From: Ceratotherium simum simum
Taxonomy: Eukaryota > Chordata > Mammalia > Perissodactyla > Rhinocerotidae
Direction: 5' to 3'
Assembly: GCF_000283155.1 (NCBI RefSeq)
Contig: NW_004454239.1
Location: 8,205,983-8,269,982, forward strand
DNA length: 64,000 bases
The notes beneath the pieces are model-generated. The model worked only from the letters and a program-made list of their open reading frames with translations, searched no databases and was not told where the DNA came from. A program made the translations under genes and the position numbers. Positions 55,711-64,000 of this stretch are shown one piece after another. Every line of letters starts with the position of its first letter. Position 1 is the first letter of the stretch.

Positions 55711-56390
55711 TGGCAATAGTAAGTCCTTACCTACCAATAATTACTCAAAATGTAGATGGATTGAATTCTCCAATCCAAAGACATAGAGTGGCTGGTTGGA
55801 TTAAAAAAAAAAAAACAAGGCCCAACTATATGCTGCCTACAAAAGTCTTGCTTCAGCTATAAGGACACACATGGGCTCAAACAGAAGGGATGGGGAAAGC
55901 TAGTCCATGCAAGTGGAAACCAAGAGCGAGAAGGGTTAGCTCTACTTACTTATATCAGACAAAATAGACTTTAAGCCAAAAATGGTAACAAGAGACAAAA
56001 AGTTGACCATATAATAATTAAGGGGTCAATTCATCAAGAAGATATAACAATCATAAATACATATGCACCCAACATTGTAGCAATGAAATATATTAAGCAA
56101 ATATTAACAGATCTGAATGGAGAAATAGACAACAATATAATAATAGTAGGGGAATTCAATACTCCACTTTCAACAATGGATAGATCATCCAAACAGAAAA
56201 CAACAAGGAAATGTTGGACTTGAACCAAACTTTGGACCAAATGGACCTAACAGACATATATAGAACATTCTATCCAACAGCAGCAGAATATACATTCTTC
56301 TCATGTATATTCAAGTGAACGTGGAACATTCTCCAGCTTAGATCATATGAAAGGTCACAGAACAAGTCTTAGCAAATTTAAGAATACTGA
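55711..56390 (+). pseudogene. L1 ORF2 endonuclease remnant
   Basis: An ATG at 55711 begins a segment that aligns with the L1 endonuclease start: 'atggcaatagtaagtcc', then 'aatgtagatggattgaattctcc' giving a NVDGLNSP-like signature, 'caaagacatagagtggctggttgg'. An A-run at 55802-55814 breaks the frame. The remnant ends at about 56390. Confidence 0.75.
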
Positions 56391-56394
56391 AACA

Positions 56395-57502
56395 GAATTG
56401 AGAGCCCAAGAATAAACCCTTGCACATACAGTCAACTAATATTTGACAAGGGAATCAAGAACACTAAATGGGGAAAAGGATAGTGTCTTCAATATATGGT
56501 ATTGGAAAAACTGGATAACCACATGGAGAAGAATGAAATTGGACCCCCGTCTTATACCACAAACAAAAATTAACTCAAAATGAGTTCAAGACTCAAGCAC
56601 AAGAACAGAAACTGTAAAACTAGAGGGAAAAGTCTTCTTGACTTTGGTCTTGCCAATGATTTTTTGGATATGACACCAAAAGCACAAGCAAAAAAAGCAA
56701 AATTTGACATAGTGAGACTATGTCAAACTAAAAAGCTTCTGTACTGCAACGGAAACCATCAACAAAATGAAAAGGCAACCATCAGAATGGGAGAAGATAT
56801 TTGCAAATCACATCTGATAAGGAATTAATATTCAAAATATACAAAGAGCTCATATAACTCAACACCAACAAAATAAACAATCTGATTAAAAAATGGGTAG
56901 AGGATATGAATAGACATTTTTCCAAAGAAGACACACAAATGGCCAACAGGTACATGAAGACATGCTTGCCATTACTAATAGTCAGAGAAATCAAATCAAA
57001 ACCACAATGAAATGTCACCTCACACCTGTTAGAATGGCCATTACCAAAAAGACAAGAGATAAGTGTTGGCAAGGATGTGAAGAAAAGGGAACCCTTGTGC
57101 ACTGTTGGTGGGAATGTAAACTGGTGCAGCCACTATGGAGAACAGTATGGACATTCCTTAAAAAATTAAAAATAGAACTACCATATGATCCAGCAATCCC
57201 ATTTCTGGACTTATATCAAAAGGAAATGAAAAACAGGATCTTGAGGAGATATGGGCACTCTCATGTTCATTGCAGCATTATTCACGATAGCCAAGATATG
57301 GAAACGACCTAAGCGTCTGTCAATAGATAAATGGGTAAAGAAGATTTGGTACATGTATCCAAAAGAATATTATTCAGTCAAGAGAAAGAAGGAAATCCCA
57401 CCATTTGGGATAGCACGGATGAAACTTGAGAGCATTATGCTTAGTGAAATTCAGATAGAGAAAGACAAATACTGTATGATCTCACTTATATGTGAAATCT
57501 AA
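56395..57502 (+). pseudogene. L1 ORF2 C-terminal remnant
   Basis: C-terminal half of ORF2. Frames at 56962-57312 and 57251-57502 show family text such as [47 protein letters not shown] and [17 protein letters not shown]. The final frame ends at a stop near 57502. The palm region with the xxDD box is absent because the sequence passes directly from endonuclease to this part. Confidence 0.85.
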
Positions 57503-57949
57503 AAAAGTGAAACTCACAGAAACAGAGAGTAGAGTGGTGGTTACCAGCGACTGAGGGGTGGGGGACATGGTGAGATGTTGGTTTAAGGGAACAAACTTCC
57601 TGTCGTAAGATGAATAAGTTCTGGGGATATAATGTACGGCATGGTAATTATAGTTAAGAATACTGTATTATATACTTGACAGTTGCTAAGACAGTAGATC
57701 TTGTGTTTTCACCACAAAAAAGAAATGGTAATTCTGTGACGTGATGGAGGTGTTAGCTAATGCTATAGTAGTAATCATGTTGCAGTATAGAAGTGTATCA
57801 AATCAACACACTGTATGCCTTAAACTTACCCAAGTTATAGGACAATTATATCTCAGTAAAACTGAAAAAAAAAAGATGTGTCTTTTGGGTAGGTCGTTTG
57901 TCTTCTCTGAATCTCCGATTCTTCATCCAGAAAATGGAAAGAACTATTT

Positions 57950-58200
57950 TTATTATTATTATGGCATTTATATAGCACTTAATGTGTGCCAGGCACAGTT
58001 CTATCCACTTTATATATATTAATCCATTTAATCCTTAAAACAACGCTTCGGGAGTAGATCCTGTTATTATCCTCATTTTACAGAAGAAAAACTGAGGCAC
58101 ACACAGAGGTTATACATAACTCAGCTTAGGACACAGCTTGTGAGGGGGAGAACTGGGATTGATTGCAGAGAGTCTGGGGATACGATTCCTGCTCTGCTCC
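57950..58200 (-). repeat. MIR SINE
   Basis: 'ttatatagcacttaatgtgtgccaggcacagttctatccactttatatatattaatccatttaatccttaaaacaacgcttcgggagtagatcctgttattatcctcattttacagaagaaaaactgaggcacacacagagg' is the reversed MIR in full order. A second plus-sense MIR piece lies just left (57880-57945). Confidence 0.85.
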
Positions 58201-58639
58201 CCCATGGGGAGGTTGTGAGCCTTGTGAAGGCTCCTTCACTCACTCACTCATTCATTCACTCACTCATTCATTCTTCACCTACTTTCACCCACCTCGGAGC
58301 GCTGTTGTGATGTTAGTGTGTTATTTTACATAACGCACTCAAACTGTGCAGAGTGTGTGGCAGCTGCTCTGGAAGTGTCTGGTTGCTGGGACGAGCCTGG
58401 TGCCAGCCCTGTGCTAGCCCAGTCAGGGTGCCCCTGAGGAGGCCAGCTCCAGTCTTGAGAGCACAACACAGTCCCTGGGGCAATAAGGACGGCCAAGACC
58501 TAGGCCCCGAGCAGGGTCCAGGAGGAAGTGGTCAGGGTGCTGTGGACCTAGAGAGAGGAACATAAACGAGTCACCAGGAATCAAAGGCACTCTTCTCAGA
58601 GCAGGTAGGGGACAGGCCAGATGAACACACCTCCAGCAA
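58201..58639. other. Intergenic; TCAC/TTCA tetranucleotide array
   Basis: A run of TCAC and TCATTCA units at about 58238-58276 is the only repeat. The rest is unique with no gene. Confidence 0.6.
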
Positions 58640-58830
58640 ACCCCCACCTGGCGCTCAGCATGTACCAGGACCCTGGCAGGTGCTTTACATACATCAGTAC
58701 ATTTACTCTCCCGGGCGCCATCATTACCATCCCCACTGTACAGGTGAGGAAACTGAGGCAGACAGGTTGGGAAACTTGCCCAGGTCACAGAACCCATGCA
58801 CAGCACAGAGCAGAGAAACGTCATTGGTTC
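58640..58830 (-). repeat. MIR SINE
   Basis: 'tgtaccaggaccctggcaggtgctttacatacatcagtacatttactctcccgggcgccatcattaccatccccactgtacaggtgaggaaactgaggcagacaggttgggaaacttgcccaggtcacag' is a reversed MIR. It is a separate copy from the one at 57950-58200. Confidence 0.8.
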
Positions 58831-58879
58831 ATACACCCACTACCATCACGATTCTGCCAAATCTGTGCACTGCTCATAT

Positions 58880-59230
58880 TAATATTTACTTAATATTTAA
58901 ATTAACTCATTTTTGACCTAAATAAATATAAAACAAACTTTATTTCACCGTAGTCATTGGAAAATCAGTATGGATAGAAATACATACCATGAAAATAAAC
59001 AATATTACTAAATCCTCTATAAATTCAACTACCTGCTAAGGGCTTTCAATCAGTTCAAGGCGTATTCTGTTAAAGCGGCGATTAGCAACTGTTAGAGAGG
59101 AATTAAAAACATTAGCACCGAACTGGGACTTTCTCATTGGTGTAATCAGAGAGACTGAACGAGAAGTAAAAAGGGAGTAACTTTCTCACCATGCAATAAA
59201 GTGATTTAAGGACCTACCCCTGCATCCCCT
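58880..59230. promoter_or_regulatory. Candidate conserved non-coding element upstream of UQCRFS1
   Basis: AT-rich unique block 0.7-1.1 kb upstream of the start codon. It has ATTAATATTTACTTAATATTTAAATTAACTC, TAAATAAATATAAAAC, ATTGGTGTAATCAG and GCAATAAAGTGATTTAAG. No repeat is seen. It may be a proximal regulatory element or simply unconstrained AT-rich DNA. Confidence 0.25.
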
Positions 59231-59239
59231 AAAATCTCA

Positions 59240-59480
59240 CCTAGGGAAACTGAGGCGGTGGTTAAGAGCGCAGATGGGAGGACAGACTACACTTCAGCGC
59301 TGCTGGCTCTGCGGGCCCGGGCAGCAGTCCCTCCAAACCCCGGTTTCCTCACTGGTAAAATAGCTGTTGCTTCATAGGGACCTGGACTACAAACGAAAGA
59401 ACGCAGGTAAAGCACAGAATCTAATACACAGTAAATGCCTGACAAACACGAACCGTCATCGTCATCGTCATCGTCATTAA
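59240..59480 (+). repeat. MIR SINE ending in a (CGTCAT)4 microsatellite
   Basis: 'gaggcggtggttaagagcgcagatgggaggacagactac' and 'ccggtttcctcactggtaaaatagc' follow MIR order in plus sense; 'gcacagaatctaatacacagtaaatgcctgacaaac' gives its 3' part. Four perfect CGTCAT units occupy 59454-59477 at the end. The CpG-containing unit is unusual for a MIR tail. Confidence 0.75.
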
Positions 59481-59755
59481 GCTTTGCACACAAGTCCCTG
59501 GCCTTCTGTCGATTTACTTTCTGTTAGACATCGGTAACAATCATTACAGTAAACACAGAGGGGCTACTGTATGCTGGGCTCTGTGTCAGGTCTTACATCT
59601 CTAGATGAAAACCTCACACAGACGCAGTTTCCGCCCTGACGGACGCAAGGCCGGCCCACGTGAGGTTGCCGGGGCCCCTTCGCCCCTTGCTCGGGGCAGA
59701 CGCCGCACACTCACCACGACGCGCCAGGGCTGACCGCGGAGCAGCGGCCGCTCCT

Positions 59756-59780
59756 CCCGCCCCGCCCCGCCCCGCCCCGC
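59756..59780. promoter_or_regulatory. Five tandem CCCGC units (GC boxes)
   Basis: The unit CCCGC is repeated five times without interruption, giving overlapping Sp1/KLF sites (CCCGCCC), and another GC box (CCCCGCCCC) lies at about 59832-59840. The minus strand holds runs of G that could fold as a G-quadruplex. Sp1 binding is expected from known biology, not shown. Confidence 0.75.
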
Positions 59781-59868
59781 CCTCAGCGCGGGCTCGTAGC
59801 CCCGCCTCTGACGCACGCCGCTCCCAGTTCGCCCCGCCCCTCGGGGGATGCCGCTTCACCCGGCGCGC

Positions 59869-59876
59869 TGACGTCA
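59869..59876. promoter_or_regulatory. Full palindromic CRE (TGACGTCA)
   Basis: An exact eight-base cAMP-response element lies about 90 bases before the ATG. It binds CREB/ATF factors in many promoters. In combination with NRF-type sites it is a plausible route to PGC-1alpha-linked regulation, but occupancy is untested. Confidence 0.75.
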
Positions 59877-59901
59877 CGGGTCGCGCGCCGCCGCACCTCC
59901 C

Positions 59902-59925
59902 CGCGCCTGCGCCGCGGGCGGAAGG
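59902..59925. promoter_or_regulatory. NRF-1-like and ETS/GABP-like sites
   Basis: GCGCCTGCGC (59903-59912) is one base from the NRF-1 core GCGCATGCGC, and GCGGAAGG (59918-59925) contains the ETS core GGAA with a GABP (NRF-2)-like flank. These two factors are known regulators of nuclear respiratory genes. The pair sits 40-65 bases before the ATG. Confidence 0.6.
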
Positions 59926-59965
59926 TCGTCCCTGTGACCGGCCTGGCGTTTCGGCAGGTGTCGCC

Positions 59966-60179
59966 ATGTTGTCGGTCGCCGCCCGCTCGGGCCCATTCGC
60001 GCCCGTCCTGTCGGTCACGTCGCGCGGGGTGGCGGGCGCGCTACGGCCCCTGTTGCAGGCCACGGTGCCCGTCACCCCGGAGCCGCCGGTGCTGGACGGG
60101 AAGCGGCCCTTCCTGTGCCGGGAGTCGCTGAGCGGCCAGGCGGCGGGCCGGCCTCTGGTCGCCTCCGTGGGCCTCAATG
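59966..60179 (+). CDS. UQCRFS1: UQCRFS1 exon 1 (Rieske subunit, complex III), coding part
   Basis: Encodes 71 codons plus one base of the ubiquinol-cytochrome c reductase Rieske iron-sulfur polypeptide. The protein takes electrons from ubiquinol to cytochrome c1 in the mitochondrial inner membrane. The start [16 protein letters not shown] and the later [25 protein letters not shown] and [19 protein letters not shown] match the known mammalian UQCRFS1 presequence. It is rich in Arg and Ala and has no acidic residues before its first half ends, as a mitochondrial targeting signal should. After import the presequence is cut off and in mammals is kept in complex III as a small subunit. The start is chosen by this similarity; the frame stays open upstream to 59660 because of GC content, so an in-frame upstream ATG (59660) is not the likely start. 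The 3' edge is AAT-G/GTGAGC, a strong donor. No [2Fe-2S] residues are in this exon. Confidence 0.95.
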
Positions 60180-60799
60180 GTGAGCCGGGCTGCGGGCGCC
60201 ACGGGGTGAGGGGCCCCCTCTCCCGCTCCCGCCGGGCCTGGACCTGGGGAGCGGCCGCGGGGGCCGGGGTCTCGGAGGGTGGAGCGGAGCCCAGGGGGAC
60301 CGCGTCGACCTTGAGCGGCCCGCGCCCCTCCCCGGGCCTCAGTGTCCTCGCCGTGCGGCGCCGCTGCGGCGGGCGGTCTCCGGCCACCCTCCGGCTCGGC
60401 ACGCCCAGCCTCTGCGGGGGCTCCCGGCCGCGGGCTCCCCGGTGAGGTTGGAACCCCGGGTCCGACTGCTCCCAGCAGGGCCTGCCGGAGCCTCCGCTGC
60501 GTGCGGGTCCTTTGACTTCGGGCAGATTTCTGGACGTCTGTCTCACCGGTGCAGTGGGTCATACCAGTTCCGTAGGTGACCTCGGGGGTTCAGATGGAAG
60601 AGCCACGTAAGGCCACTAGCATATTCTGGGGCACTTTATACGTGCTCGAAGGATAGGAACTGCTGTGAACGTTTGGAAAGGTGCCCCGATCACCACCACG
60701 GATCCCTTGAGTGTTCTTCTCTTTGACCATCCACCCACCCAAAGAAAAAGCCGGCGCAAGCCCCAGGGTCCTTATAGTGAAGAACATCGGCAGTGCTCT

Positions 60800-60930
60800 C
60801 AGGCACTGGGGCATGGGATTTTCAGCCTTAATCTATGGAATCCTCAAGAAGAGCATGAATCCTCAAGAGTTGAGGATGTTCAGGAGGTGAAAAGGCTTGC
60901 ACAGGGTAGCGTTGTGTACGTGCTAGGGCG
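60800..60930 (-). repeat. MIR SINE fragment in intron 1
   Basis: 'aatctatggaatcctcaagaagagcatg..gagttgaggatgttcaggaggtgaaaaggcttgcacagggtagcg' follows the reversed MIR core ('tgaggaaactgaggctcagagaggttaagtaacttgcccaagg'). Divergent. Confidence 0.45.
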
Positions 60931-61199
60931 TGGACTTGACGGCTGAGCCGCGATCGCTCACCAGGAGTGTGTTCACACCCTGTGTCAGCATCCTGGTTTA
61001 TCTTCTGTGCCTTGCCTTCCGTTTCTCTGTTCATGCCTTGTATTGGCACCCCGTGGGCCGGTGTACCTGTAGTCTGCCCAACCTGCATAGTTTTAAAAAC
61101 TGGGGTTTCTGGCGTCTCTTGAAATCTTGGAAGCGGTGAGACTGGGCTCTAGTTTGTATAGGGAAAGCCTGGCGCCCTGTGGCTCGGCTCCCCGAGTTG

Positions 61200-61560
61200 G
61201 AGCAAGTGCTCTTCGGTTCCTCACAGTCCTCCCCAGGCCTGCTTGCTTCACCACTCACCTGTCTGGCCCCACACACGGACCAGGCCGCCCCACTCTTTGT
61301 TCTGCCTTCATTCACCCTGCTCTCTTTACTTTAAATGATCCTCCCACTCAGTTTTCCACATTTCCAAGTCTTACCCATCCTTTCAATCTCAGTTCAGGAT
61401 CAGATCAATAAAATTTTATGTCTGTTGATTCGTTTACTAATGATTTCCTCTGGCCTTGAGCTTGAGGATGTAGAGAATATCTCCTTTATTTTTCTGTCTC
61501 CCACAACCTCAGATTTTGCATACTGTTGGTGCAAAATGTTTGTAAATGAATAAAGTGTTA
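61200..61560 (+). repeat. L2-like LINE fragment in intron 1
   Basis: 'ccaagtcttacccatcctttcaatctcagttcagg' resembles the L2-type segment 'aaagtcctacccatccttcaaggcccagctcaa'; the right part 'tttgtaaatgaataaagtg' resembles an L2 terminus. Weakly conserved. Confidence 0.45.
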
Positions 61561-63957
61561 GAGAGCACTAGTGGGTTTGGAGAAATTGTTCAGGGTGGAG
61601 CAGAGTACTCTAGCCCATCCTAAGCCTCTCCTTCAGACCTGGAGGTGAGAAACAATAAGGGAGGAGAAAATGTCAATAGCAGAGGTGAAGAGCATCTTTG
61701 GAATTTTTTAAATGGCTAAAGGGTTTCTTTTAAAAATTGGAGGCTTACCTGACTTTGGAAGAACTAGTAAATAATGTAGAACCATAAGGCAGACTTCTTT
61801 TCTGTAATCATGCCTTCAGCTTGTAGCTCAGGTTCACATTAGAATCTGCCTAGATGGTTTGTGGAAAGATGGTTAGTAGAGGGTGTGGAATGGGAGGGCT
61901 TGGATCAGGAGATCATTGAGTTGGAGAGGAAGATTTCCAAGATAACATCAGACCTCACCTTAAACAAAAAACCTGTTTTGTTATAATGTCTAAATTTTCT
62001 CTATTTCTAGATGATATTTCTATAAGTATCTGATTTTGCTTTAGAACTAAATCTAGCTAGTTTCTTTGCTACTAAAAGTCAGTTCATGTAAATTATTGAG
62101 AGAATGATTTTTGCATTATAGCAGTTTAGTTTCCCAAAGTGTTCTTGATGGTGTATCTCAATATAAGGTGTACCCTGCCAGATAGAATGGGAGTGGACAA
62201 CCGAATTTCTTTTGCCACCAAATCTCTGGATGAAAATGTCAAAGCCATTCTACTTAGTGTTCCTGTACATATCCTTGTGTGCTCTTACATGGTTACGGGT
62301 TGCAGGTACTGTTTTCAGTGGAGAAGTGTGAACTTTGGTTCCTTCATCTTTCAGGTAGGATACACAGCTTTCCTGTGTAATCTCAGACAATGCTAAAGGA
62401 AAGTAATTCATCCTTGATCCCAAACCCCAGTCTACACTGACAGGTTAGCATTAGGTAGAGGGAGGGTAGTGCATGACGTAATGTCACTTTGCCATGGTTG
62501 TGAATCTCAGATAGTCACTACCCGTGTGTTGGTTCCGTCCAAAAAATGTTGGGTTAGTTAGAAAAGTACATAGAGTGGTTTTGATAGGTTTCACTATTGT
62601 TTATGAATACTTTTGGCTTAATAAAGTTATTGACTTTGAGAACCATGTGGAAAGTGGTTGGTGTATTCTTTATTGTAACGTTTAACTGCTCAAGGAAGTA
62701 TATTAGGATGAGACAGCCTAGTAGGCCAAGTCAGAATTGCAGCTTATATGAAGATGCATTTTATAAGTCCATATTTCTTTTGGAAACAACACATTTTCTA
62801 CAAGTGAGGAATTTTTAGTGTCCCTTTTTCCAAAAAGGAAACCTTGTGACAAATGTTCTAAAATGAGTATACAATTAGCAGAAGTTGGCTTCTTGAAACA
62901 TACTTAAAAGTATACTAGTAAGTTAATTTTTGTCAGACATTTAAAAATGATATAGGACAGAAAGACATATCTGTTTTTTTTTAAAAAATAAACTACTTGC
63001 ATCCAAAGTACTAGATAAACAGTAATTATTTATCTAAGCTGCATTTGACACAACAGTCTAGCCTCTTGATGGCCTACAGTAGCAGTGGCCCAGCTGAGAG
63101 ACCCACAGCAGTGAAAAAGAAAGATAATGCCCTACTCATATGAAGCTGTTGACCTTCACTGAAGAAGGGGAGGTGTGAAGATTTTGCTCTTTTTTTCCTG
63201 TACTAAATTGAAATAATTGGTTCTTTTGGAGATTTCATTTGATTTTCATAGCTGCCTCTTCTGATGAGGATGTCTGTTTCTACCCATTAGTGGTTTTACT
63301 TGAAGTTAAAGTAATACTAATTTATATACCCTAGAGTCTAAAATAGAAATCTTTAAATTTTCTACAACTAAAGTTATACTTACAGTTCACAGAATGTTTA
63401 TTATCTTATAATTAGTATTGTATGCAATTCTAGCAGTTCTTTCAGAGAGCAGGTAGATAGGAATATAAAGTTAGGCATTTGGTTTAATGATTATACATCA
63501 ACTTATTGGGTGGACTAGATGAGTTTTAGGGTCCTTTCTAATCCGGAGAATATGGGAGGTATTTAGCATAATTGTATAGTATGTGTTGGCAGGTTGAATT
63601 TTGGGGGCCTTGAAAATATTGCTGTGTACAGTGGTATTTAACTTTTTAAACTTGATGCACCTGAGTTGTTATGAATCCTGAATCAGCAGTGTTCAATCAG
63701 GAGGAGCTCAGTTTACACCTATTGTCTTATAATTTCATACCAGCATGGTAGGTAGTGGTTGACTTTATTTCGTTTTTAGTATTTTATATGCTGGCACTGC
63801 CAACTTGACCACTTCCGAGACCACTGAGTGCCGTATTTCACATTTTTATAATTTGATTATTGCTTGTGAATGCATAAAGGTCTATTTCCTGATGTGTACG
63901 TACCATTTTCAAGGTGTTCATCTAATTGTGTTTTTTAACCTTCTGTTTATCTTGCAG

Positions 63958-64000
63958 TCCCTGCGTCTGTTCGTTATTCCCATACAGACGTCAGAGTGCC
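63958..64000 (+). CDS. UQCRFS1: UQCRFS1 exon 2, first 43 bases (cut by the window)
   Basis: Joined to the last base of exon 1, the frame reads VPASVRYSHTDVRVP. In mammalian UQCRFS1 the mature Rieske protein begins at SHTD, so this joining puts the cleavage site after residue 78 and confirms the splice sites. Only the first seven codons of this exon are presequence. The window ends before the transmembrane helix and the C-terminal cluster-binding fold, so their residues cannot be checked here. The AG at 63956-63957 and the pyrimidine tract support the acceptor. Confidence 0.93.

Larger units (their letters stand above)
52926..57875 (+). mobile_element. Plus-strand L1 with the reverse transcriptase segment deleted
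   Basis: The element has a long C-rich 5' UTR (about 52926-54315), ORF1 region (54316-55190), a spacer, ORF2 start (55711), then a jump into the ORF2 C-terminal half, a 3' UTR (about 57500-57865) and an A-run. It is full length at both ends but only 4.95 kb, because ORF2 lacks the central part. The 5' UTR contains a short 'tgcatggtgcatgcagtgtgc' type array near 53706-53752. No clean target-site duplication is visible. Confidence 0.82.
59640..60480 (+). promoter_or_regulatory. UQCRFS1: CpG island and promoter of UQCRFS1
   Basis: About 840 bases of very high GC and frequent CpG span exon 1 and both sides, in contrast to flanking DNA. There is no TATA box, as usual for a housekeeping gene. The GC boxes, CRE, NRF-1-like and GABP-like sites listed separately fall in the 200 bases before the ATG. 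Transcription probably starts at several points around 59880-59950; the exact start is not visible from sequence. Confidence 0.85.
60180..63957 (+). other. UQCRFS1: UQCRFS1 intron 1 (phase 1)
   Basis: The 3,778-base intron starts GTGAGC (60180) and ends TTATCTTGCAG (63957) after a pyrimidine-rich stretch TTTTTTAACCTTCTG. The first ~300 bases belong to the CpG island. It contains a reversed MIR piece (about 60800-60930), a forward L2 piece (about 61200-61560) and otherwise AT-rich unique DNA. No other gene is recognised. The known mammalian gene is two-exon, so this is its only intron. Confidence 0.9.

Noticed and set aside
59287..59493. Short frame with seven Asp residues
   Set aside because: The Asp run is a reading of the (CGTCAT)4 microsatellite at the MIR end, not a gene.
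59660..59965. In-frame upstream extension of UQCRFS1 from an ATG at 59660
   Set aside because: The known mammalian protein starts at MLSVAARSG, and the upstream frame crosses the GC-box array and CRE. It stays open because of composition.
59614..60546. 310-codon open frame on the minus strand across the UQCRFS1 promoter and exon 1
   Set aside because: It runs antisense to a well-supported exon in a very GC-rich CpG island, where stops are rare. Its predicted protein is Arg/Pro/Gly/Ala-rich without any domain.
60590..63957. Additional exons in UQCRFS1 intron 1
   Set aside because: Exon 1 joins exon 2 in phase and gives the expected protein without any extra residues; frames in the intron are short and lack domains.

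Overview
The window is mammalian nuclear DNA, most likely from a horse or close relative. At least nine equid-type tRNA-derived SINEs (ERE family) are present, several with target-site duplications readable by eye. Alongside them are L1, L2, MIR, MaLR-type and DNA-transposon fossils. Nothing in it is prokaryotic, and there are no CRISPR arrays, operons or insertion sequences.

One protein-coding gene is supported: UQCRFS1, the Rieske iron-sulfur subunit of mitochondrial complex III, on the + strand at the right end. Exon 1 (coding 59966-60179) lies in a CpG island. An intron of 3,778 bases follows, and the first 43 bases of exon 2 (63958-64000) are inside the window. The two exons together encode the 78-residue mitochondrial presequence and the start of the mature protein. 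The promoter has GC boxes, a full CRE, an NRF-1-like site and an ETS/GABP-like site, a set typical of nuclear genes for respiratory-chain subunits.

The other ~59 kb is upstream intergenic sequence. Positions 1-22,400 are mostly unique, rather GC-rich DNA with old L2 and MIR pieces, three EREs, a 37-bp minisatellite and a TATA/CCAAT promoter-like cluster near 9,190. Positions 22,430-~33,250 form a nest. An old minus-strand L1 is split by a younger, near full-length minus-strand L1 (about 23,171-30,675), which carries three EREs of its own. The old L1 also holds one ERE and a short L1 3' end. A second, 5'-truncated L1 lies at 38,367-41,211 with a target-site duplication. A third, plus-strand L1 at 52,926-57,875 has lost its reverse-transcriptase segment. 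MaLR-like LTRs lie at 48,354-48,848 and 51,758-52,196, and a separate solo-LTR-like element at 49,640-50,150.

Between the repeats are AT-rich, repeat-poor blocks (about 4.3-4.6, 5.0, 13.6-14.2, 16.9-17.2, 42.9-43.4, 46.6-47.4, 50.8-51.1 and 58.9-59.2 kb). They are dense in homeodomain-like TAAT motifs and may be conserved non-coding elements; this can only be tested by alignment. I found no clear new biological system. The most notable points are the L1-in-L1 nest, the tandem ~250-bp units in the L1 5' UTR, the RT-less L1 and the unassigned TATA/CCAAT cluster. Repeat family names come from recalled consensus features, not a database search, and most repeat edges are accurate to roughly 10-50 bases.
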